Of a DNA stretch of 62,000 bases, positions 51,201 to 60,200 are shown in pieces. Origin of the DNA: Acanthaster planci (taxonomy: Eukaryota > Echinodermata > Asteroidea > Valvatida > Acanthasteridae); NCBI RefSeq assembly GCF_001949145.1, contig NW_019091427.1, positions 51,844 through 113,843 of the forward strand, written 5' to 3'. The notes below the pieces were generated by a model. The model saw only the letters and a list, made by a program, of their open reading frames with translations, was not told the DNA's origin and did no database searches. Both the position numbers and the translations under genes were made by a program. Within the stretch, counting starts at the first letter, position 1. Every line of letters begins with the position of its first letter.

Positions 51201-54200
51201 ACGTGGGCTGTCAAGGATTTTGCTCCCAATGTGCCCCTCTACGTTCAGATCCTGAAACCAGAAAACAAATTTCACGTTCAGTTCGCAGGTAATTAACTTA
51301 TAATTTGCTTTCATCGGTGCTGAGACACAAGATTGTTGAGAAGTTGGTTGCTCAACTGTGGTAGGCTTAACTGATGAATGTCGTGTGCCAAGACTTACTG
51401 TGTTCACTTGCTGAGAGTTCACTCTAAGTCAGGCTCTGGGCTGTCAAGAAATAAATGTGTTTTCACTTGGCTCGCTTCTTTTCAGACCATGTGGTGTGTG
51501 AGGATGAAATCAAATATGCGCTGTTGGCCAACAACTGCCTCTGTCCGGGGACCTCAACCTTCGTGACGTTGCTCATACACACGTCCAGGGGACAGTAAGT
51601 TGCAACAGTCGCAGTGCACGTCAGAACTACAACAAGCCCAATTCAGCAGCCAATGAATGTCAAGGGCAGAACTAAGTTTGTTGGGGGGGATTAAACAATG
51701 AAGGATGGGGCCTGATGGGTATGTGGCCCCTTGTGGGCGTTTTCACTGACCCACATGACCCAATTTACACCTGCCACTGTCGTCGGCAAAAAGTGGAGAA
51801 AAAAACACAGAGCCAGTATGCAGAACTGGATTGGAATGACGAGGACAAAAGTACACAAGTGGGGACCATTGTGCTATTTTAAAGAAAATTCATGGTCACT
51901 GTCCCTAAACATGAGCACTGCTGTCAAATGTACAACATATGATGTCCAGACTTGCCCATAGTTACGGAGGCTGGTCACGTGGCACTTTGATGTCTTGATT
52001 GGACCCATCCATAGGAGGTTTTAAATCCAATAACACTAGTCGGCAGTTGGCCTGTGTCCATGTCCTTCAGGAGCCTGTCAACATTCTGAAAGTAGACAGA
52101 CAAAACTAAAAAAAGTATTTGACTTTTAAAAGCAGTGTGGTAGACTTGCAGGTTTTGTAAGTCCAGGCTTCTTCCATTTTCAGGGAAGGTAGTGACTCTA
52201 GCTCACAGTGGCAACGTACTTACGGCCGATGTTCGGGCAACGAGGTGTACCACATTAAATTGGGCGACAGCCGGTTCTTCGGAGAGTACGAGGGCAAGAG
52301 CTTTACCTATGCATCCTTTCATGCTCACAAAAAGTGAGTCCACCCAGTAAAAATTGTTGAAATTGAGAATATCTGTACATGTATGTGTTTTCATTGATTA
52401 ATGATGTTCTGTTCCTGAATTTGATTGGGTTTTCTGTGTGGCTCACATGAACACCATCACGCCATCTTTGTATTTCTTGTTGAATTGTGTACGTGGCAAC
52501 CTTAGTGTCTGTGTTAATACTTGAAGCAGTTGGAATGACTAAGTCACCAAGCTTTCAAGCCACACACTTCCGTTGCTCCGTTATCACTCTGAAAATGCTG
52601 GAGCCAAGGCCTGATAGACAGGATTTTTCAGGAACATTCCTCAAAAGGAAAAGGGGCATTCCAAGCTCATTTTGAAATAAGTCTCAGGGGCTGTAGAACC
52701 GCCGTTCTCTTTGTAACCTGAAGCTTCCTCTGCAGTTTTCATGTGTTCCAAACTTGTGTGGCAATTAGGCAAATCTCCACTCTAAACTTGTTTTCCCTGT
52801 TCAGAGAAATTTTGGGGATTTCATTTCAAGGTTTTCAAAAACAGCTTTGTAGCTGTAGCCTCTGCAGAAAGTTGATTCCAAACCTAGATTTGAATTAATC
52901 CACGCAGAAAGGGAACATGTCCGCTTTGGAGTACCTGCCTGAATTAATCCATACAACAGAACCTGTTGACCAGCATTTGATGTTGCTGATGTTATGGTAG
53001 GTTAGAGTACCATTAAGGGAGTATGTCATGTTTGGATGCCAAACAGTTGTCACGCATAAAGTTTACATCTGATCAGTTGACCAACGGTTGGTTTTGCCGA
53101 TGTGTGGTTGTAACAGATACGGAGTGTCCCTGATTGGCATCCAGAAGCTGGAGGAGAACGCCAACATCCAGCTCAACCCGGGGCCCCGTCACATCATGCG
53201 GGCCACCGACACCTGCTTCTACCTCAACATCACCAAGGAGGAGAACTCGGCCTTCATCCTGCGCCACCCCCGGGGTAGTGAGGACAAGGAGAAGGAGAAG
53301 AAGAAAGCAGACGGTGGAAAGAGCAGCAACTACGTGCCGCCGGCCGACAACGGCGGGCTGACCCGGGTGGAGAGCGCCATTGCCAGCGTGGGCACGCTGG
53401 CACTGGAGCTGCACCACATGGGCGGGAAGGTGGGCTCGCCCACCCACTCGGCCGCTCCAAGTCCGGTCAAGTCACGGGAGAGCTTCTTGTCCCCAGAGGG
53501 CAGGGAATCGGCAGGTATTTTATTGTTAAAAAGCATATCTTCATCATTATACATTCAGGGCAGAGTCGTCCAGGAGGCACAGTATGCACTTAGTCTAGGC
53601 ACTAGAAAAATTTGATGGCTTACAAAAATACCAGCTGCATGTGCAATCCAGAAAGTTCCAGTGTCTCTAGCTATGAATGTTGACGTTGGGGAAAGCTTCA
53701 GATTAGCACCTACCTGTATTTTACTCCAGCTTTGCTCCACACGAAAAGCTTAGCCTCCGGTGCTCAGCAGTGCCTAGGGTCTACGAGAGAAATAATACTG
53801 ACATGTATACAGTACATTGGTGTTTGGGAAATGTGGAAAAGTGGCATTTTGCACTCTGGAAAATATAAAAATATGCACAGACTTTCGTCCACACCTTCAA
53901 GTTGGAGAATTGTGAGATTCCAAAAACACTCTCAAAATGCCTTATTAGTATTTCTCTATCCCTTCCATTGCAGTCCAAACCCCAGATAACTCGTGTCATA
54001 ACTGGTGGAGTCAGACATGAAATTTATTGCTCATGAGTTCTTGAAGTGAACTTGATTTTGTTCAGGGGGGGGTGAGATTTACCGAGAACTCTGGTGCAGT
54101 ATCGATCATCAAACACTTCCCCGAATTCGTACTGTACTGAAATTCTTCATTAATTCTAAAATGTTCATTATAATAGCATGTACAGCACTGTTTGTCGTTC

Positions 54201-57200
54201 CCACAAGCTTTCAATAGGTCATGATATTTAATGTTTTAGGTTACATTTCTTGCTTTGATGTATGTTTGATATTGATTACATTGATATTCCTGTTGAAGGC
54301 GCAGCTCTAGAGTACGCTTGTTTCTTGTGAGTCAGGTGGTATAGATATTTGTCTTCATGGAGGTGTGCATGTGAAGGAATGACCCAGCACGTGCCTGTAT
54401 TTAGTTTTGTAAATTCTGTCCAGGAAAAAAATGATAGTAAGTTATTGATAATGTATCGTTGTAGTGCTTTATAAGACCTAGTGTGTGTTTTGTTCCAGTG
54501 CCTGTGTTAGATTGCGTGTCATGTACGTTTTGCTTACGGCTTCCGTGGTCGTCGTCAGCATGTGATATCTTTCCTTGCCAAGCCAATTCATTGTAGAAAA
54601 TATCGTCAGATTGCTTGCCAAACAGCTGTTTCATGAAATGATAGGATAGTAAGCAATTTAATTTCCAACTTTCATTTTGCAGGGAGAGATGTCAACAGAG
54701 ATGTTGCTGCAGACAGCTGTTCATTTAAAAAAAAAAAAAGAATTGATTACGATGTGAAATTACGGCACAGATTTCCCATTTCCCAGTTAAGATACATGCG
54801 TGTTGCCCAGTGTTGTAGTTGAGACCTCTTACCATTACAGTATCCCCGAGGACCATCACAAGACCCAATGCAAGTCCTCCAGTCTGAATTGAAGTCACAA
54901 GTTATGAATGAGCCCCAACAAGTGCACTCCTTTGTCAGTAACCCGGTACTTGTGACCAGTCTAGGGATTGGTTTTATCAATGATCTTACGTCTGGTTGCA
55001 ACTAAGTCATTTTATTTCCTATAAGTATTTCTCACAAGTCATTCTTCCACAGGTTGAGTCGATTTGCATGTCACTCTTTCCCAAGTCAAGAACTTAGTGA
55101 TTTGAGTCGGACTTATGTTAGTCTTAGTCAGCAATTCAAGTCAAAAAGTTAGTTTCTTGTCTTATGATGGTCTCCACTACAACACTGGTATTAGCTATCA
55201 GATGAGAATAATTGGGGTCTTTTGGGGGGATCTGAAATGTCTTGAGTTCTGTGTTGTCATTGTCTAGTCTTTCCTTCACATATCTCGGTTTGTCTCTTTC
55301 TCTGTTCATTTCACCGCCATCTTTTACCACCACCGTCACCTTCCACGCACACACGCAGCGTTCCCTTTTCTCCTGCATTCCTCTCCGATCCATTCCCCCT
55401 CAGGCCGCAGCTCCCTGGAGATTGCCACCACCTCGGGCATGGACCGCAACCACCTGATGCCCCCAGCCGGGGAGGAGAGGGGCGGGCCCAGTGACAACGG
55501 CTTCCTTGTTCCCGCCGGCGCCCAGCGGGGCCGGCGCCCATCCATCATGCCCGTCCTGGAGACCATGTCCTCGGACCCCGAGGACGAGCAGCCAAGGGAC
55601 GACAAGCCTCTGCATGCCCAGAAGCAGGTGGACCTTGTTGATACAGAAGATGTGCAGCTGTGGGACGAGGAAGACCCGTGAGTTATCCCCCTCATTTGCA
55701 TAATTGATTGGGTGGGCCTGTTAGGGTAGCAAAGTGGCAGGTGCCAGAAAGGATTGGATACCATTGAATACCTTGAGGATTTCTCTTCATCTTATATCTC
55801 ACTCCTTATGACATCTTCCATTTGTAACTGAGATAGGTGATTGTTTTTTAAAGCGAATGGTAGTATTTGATCCTATGAACAAATCAAATGTCTAGGCATG
55901 TTTTGGAAGGGTTTCTAGCCAAGCTTCTACATCACCGTTTCAGTTAAACCCCCTTTCCCATAACACTGTTGCCAATCTCTGCAAACTGGGACGAAATGAT
56001 TGTCTTTATAGTAGCAATGCAGTAGCAATAAAGGTACATGTAGGCCTTTGGACAGCCAGGCCCAGATTGGGTCAGTTCCATTCAGTGTGCAAGTAACTTG
56101 CCTCAATACTGACTGGAGCTGCCAATCAAGTTAGTGGGAACATTGGCCGAGGAGCAGATTCTGGAAGCTAAGAGCCTCTTGGTCAAATCAAGGGAGGAAA
56201 CCCCTAAAGGGCCTGTGCTTTGCCTGAGCATAGTCTGGCTTTTTTAAAGCCAAACAAATAAAAATGGAATTTGAGGTACAGTAATAATAACTCTTCCAAT
56301 GTTCTGAGTTTTCAAAAACCTCATTTTAAGGAGTACCTGTGATAATAGAGTTGTTAACATAAAGACCAAATTTCCATTTCTGCATGGAGCTTCCCTGTAA
56401 AATTTTGATTTGGTTTCCAACCAGAAATAGGTCCACTGCATGCTTCCTCTTGTAATAATACATACCCGCAAGCCATAGTGATTAAATTTACCAGGTTGTT
56501 GTTTTGTAGTAGCGTACTTCTACTTCCATCAGATCTTTTGTCATAAAGTCGTAGACTTTGTATGGATTTATCCCTCCAATGTAGCATTTTTTTTCTTTGC
56601 GCTTCAGTGTTTTAGCACTGAACCCCCATGCCCCGTTAGAGCGACATAAAATGAAATTCATGAGAGGCATTAAAAGAGCTTTGAAGTGAGCACAAGTTAT
56701 TGGGGAAAACTCCCCACTAACCAAGAATGTGGCACAACTAATCATTTTGGCTATCTTCCCCCCACCCTGAATTTTCTTGGTAAACTTGGTGAAGCGCTTC
56801 AGTGGTGCATTAATGAAAGACCAAGTTTCTTTCAATGAATTGACCGAACAGTATATTTTGCTTTTCTTGTCACACGTTTGTCACTAATGGTTGATTAAAA
56901 ACAAGAACCCAATCAAAGGTTGTGCCCATGTGGAGTGACCATCAGGTGCTTATTTTGGTCCGTTCCATTTCACAGGCATACAAATGATTTTGACATTGCA
57001 TGACCAATTAAATTTTGGAGTTTGAACCATTGAAATATTGCCATCCTGAAAACAGTGTGTTGATTGTTGACTAATGCATTATTCATAACCGTCTCTAATC
57101 AGTGACCAACTACTGGCCAGCATGAGTGGAGTCCGAATGTAAGGGCGAAAAGATTTCCTTGAATGTACCACAAACCACGTCACCATCTCCCTGGTGCTTT

Positions 57201-60200
57201 TGTTTCTTGGAACTAACCATTTTTTTAATTGCCTCATTGCGGCTGTCCCATTTCCACCCGACCCACCCACTGCTTGCCTTTCCCCTTCCTTCACCAGCCC
57301 AAACCTGGAAGCCGGCATGAAAGCTGCTAAAGCGTAAGGAAAAGATGTACAATACTCTACAGCTTGGTTGTAGAATTGACTAATCTAGAAACTGGACTTG
57401 TAGACAGTTGAAAAAGGCCTATCTTAATAAAAGTCACCGTGACCCCACTCCCTTACTTTCATAGTAGGAACTATGATTGTGTAGAGCGAGAGTCACTCTG
57501 AATTTCGTTTGAAAAATAACCACTCCCAGGGGAACTTGTCAATGAGTGAAATATTGAGCTATTTGAGTGAGTTATTTTTTACTCAAGGCCTTGTCCTTTG
57601 TTGCAGTCGCAAGGAGTGTTTTTTTGGGAGGGGGTCAGAGAGGGTGAAATGTCACTGTTCAGAATTTTGAGAAGAAATGCCCAAACTCTGGCCAAATTCA
57701 GCTCCTAGTTCTGTGGTGTTCAGGGATTCAACTGTTCCTCAGGTCGTTGAGATAATGTTTACCAGTCCAGTTGGTAACTACTAACATCTTCTTTGCACAC
57801 ACATGCACCGTCGAATCATGTGAATGCACCCTGTATGGATCTTCTGATTTCAACGTCTTAAATTCTATCCTGTGGAATGTTTCCAGACTTTTGGGATTTG
57901 TCCATGCCGCAAAACCTCCCGCTTTCACAAGCTTCATCATCCATTTCAGAGTCTGAAATCCATTTGCAAATTGTCACACTGACAAACACATTGTACTCTG
58001 AGCTGTTGTGCACGTTGCATGGGTACGGGTGCACTTATCTCTCTTTTCTCATTTTTAAGAGAAATTTGCTTTCTTTCATTTGTTGTGGTGATTTCTTTTT
58101 CTGACACAATATCTTGTGTCTTTGTTTCAGTAATTTTCAGTCAATTTTTAGAGATTTTACAGTCAGTGTTATAAAAGTTATATTTGTTATTTGTGTTGTC
58201 AGTTTCTTTGTTTTTTCTTTCGAGCTTCACAACATGTCAGTTGAGCGTATCATACAAAAACATGTATAAAAAGCATTCTCAGTATTTTCACGATCAAATG
58301 AATTCTCACCTTGCAAGAGCTTCAGGTAATTCCTTTGTGCGAAGCTGCAGACTTTCGGGAGATGAGCGAAAAATTAAAAATAAAAAACACTGTTTACTTT
58401 AACAGCACGTAGTCCATACATATCATAATTTGAATTGATTGCTTGATGGGCAGTCACTTTCAGAGGACAATAGTAATTTGTACGCCGAATAAATATCTGT
58501 CTTTACTCGCTACTGCAATTTGTTTGGACACAATTACTGAGTTTGCTTACTGCAAACATTGGCTGTTCGGACATCATAACTATCGAGTTGCTCATTGCAG
58601 AGTTTCATCTTAGCCTAGAACCTGGTAGCTTTAATGTACCTTTGTTTAACTGTCTCGTGTGCGCAGTCCAAAAAGTAGAAACTTATTAAACTTCATTTGT
58701 TTGCATGATGAGATTGTAGTTGGGTTGCTTTGTGTTTAGGTGGACCAAAGGGGAACCCCCCACTTTGCCTTACATTGGCTACACCCCTGCCATGTGCCAC
58801 CTGCTTGCCAAACCAAAGAAGATTTGCTGTCTGGAGCTCGACAAGGTAGTGACCACTTTTTGTTTTTATGAAAAACCGTCTTTTAATTCATTCTGGAAAA
58901 AAGTGAACCCATCAAAAGTACCACACAGGGAGATGATCAACTGATGTGAACATCGGTCAAATTTCAAGCCCAGTGGGAAGTTGGTAACAGGCCTTGAAAG
59001 CTTGGTGGGTAAAAACACAGGAACAGCGATGTCTCGTGTTCAAATCCCACTCCATTCAACCACTTTTACTCAACTTCAGTTTTTTGTGAATGGGTTAAAA
59101 GTCCGAGCATTACAGACTGGCCAGGGGCAAAAGGCCTGATTCCCAGGACATCGCCTTTTATCGGCCATTTAATTACAAGATGCCGACTGGGCTGCTGGAT
59201 AGCTCCATTCATAAAAGTATGGATGTAGCATTCTGGAGGTCAAAGGCTCAAATCCCACTCCCAACTTCTTGAGCTAAATTCTGGTCCATTCATCATCAGT
59301 GTTTTCCGCTTTGAAGAATTTACTAAAGACCAGGCTAATTTGTAGTGTATTATGAGAAACCAGACCTAAGCATTGTTCCTTATATGTCTTACAACTTTAC
59401 AGTTGTCATTTTTTCTAATGCCCACAATTTAAGTTGAAATTTGGACATTTGAAGTAACCATGGATGTATTTGTGTGAATACAAATGAACCCTTTATTGTG
59501 AGACTTCTCCTAAACAGTAATACCTGAGCATTTGTGTTAACTGTGAACTTTATTAATGACCTATCAAGGGCAAGCACTCAGGAGTGCATTTGTTGTCAAA
59601 TTTGTTGTCTATGTGATTTTATTTTAATCCAGTCACACTGCGGGGCCCAATTTCATGGCGCTGCTTACCGCAGAATTCCGTGCTTACGATCTCCAGTCTG
59701 AACTAACCGCGCAAGCAGAAAAATTATGCGCTAACCCTTTAAGCACAGAATCCTTAGTTACAGGATGTACGCATGGGCACAAGCCAAAATTCCTCGCTAA
59801 CCCGTGAAATACATTCGCCGTAAGCACAAAATTTTCTGTTACAGGAAGTGCCGATTTCTCTCTTGTGGTAAGCAGTGCCGCAAATTGGGCCCAGCTAAGG
59901 CTGTGTCCGAAACGGGCTTCCAGAGCTACGGCTAGGTCTATTGGCTATGCATCTCCACGCATTTTCAATGGAGCGAAGACCTAGACCTAGCTCTAGACAA
60001 CAGATTCGGATGCAGCCTTACCCTCAGGTGAATATTTGGTATAATCCCACAGCCCTGTGAGCATTGCAGCTACAGGCATGCCGCCGAGTACAACTGGCCC
60101 AACAACAACATCATCATCGCTGCAGAGTACGCCGCGCCGGCTATGGTCAATTTTGTGGTACCCCTCAGGGCCCACTGGCGGCCCAAGCACACCCTCAAAC

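Larger units (their letters stand above)
55678..60052 (+). other. KCNT: Introns 17, 17b and 18
   Basis: Spans 55678-57297, 57334-58739 and 58846-60052. The first two show no nameable repeat. Intron 18 has two tRNA-derived pieces (58990, 59190) and a foldback of the GGGCCCAATTTCATG type (59643-59893). Confidence 0.6.

Noticed and set aside
53073-53447. 124-codon minus-strand ORF
   Set aside because: Antisense shadow of GC-rich exon 16.
55336-55764. 142-codon minus-strand ORF
   Set aside because: Antisense shadow of GC-rich exon 17.
60075-60078. GCAG as the exon 19 acceptor
   Set aside because: It breaks phase with exon 18 and loses PCEHCSY, which aligns with vertebrate GCKHNSY; the CCCACAG ending at 60052 is better.
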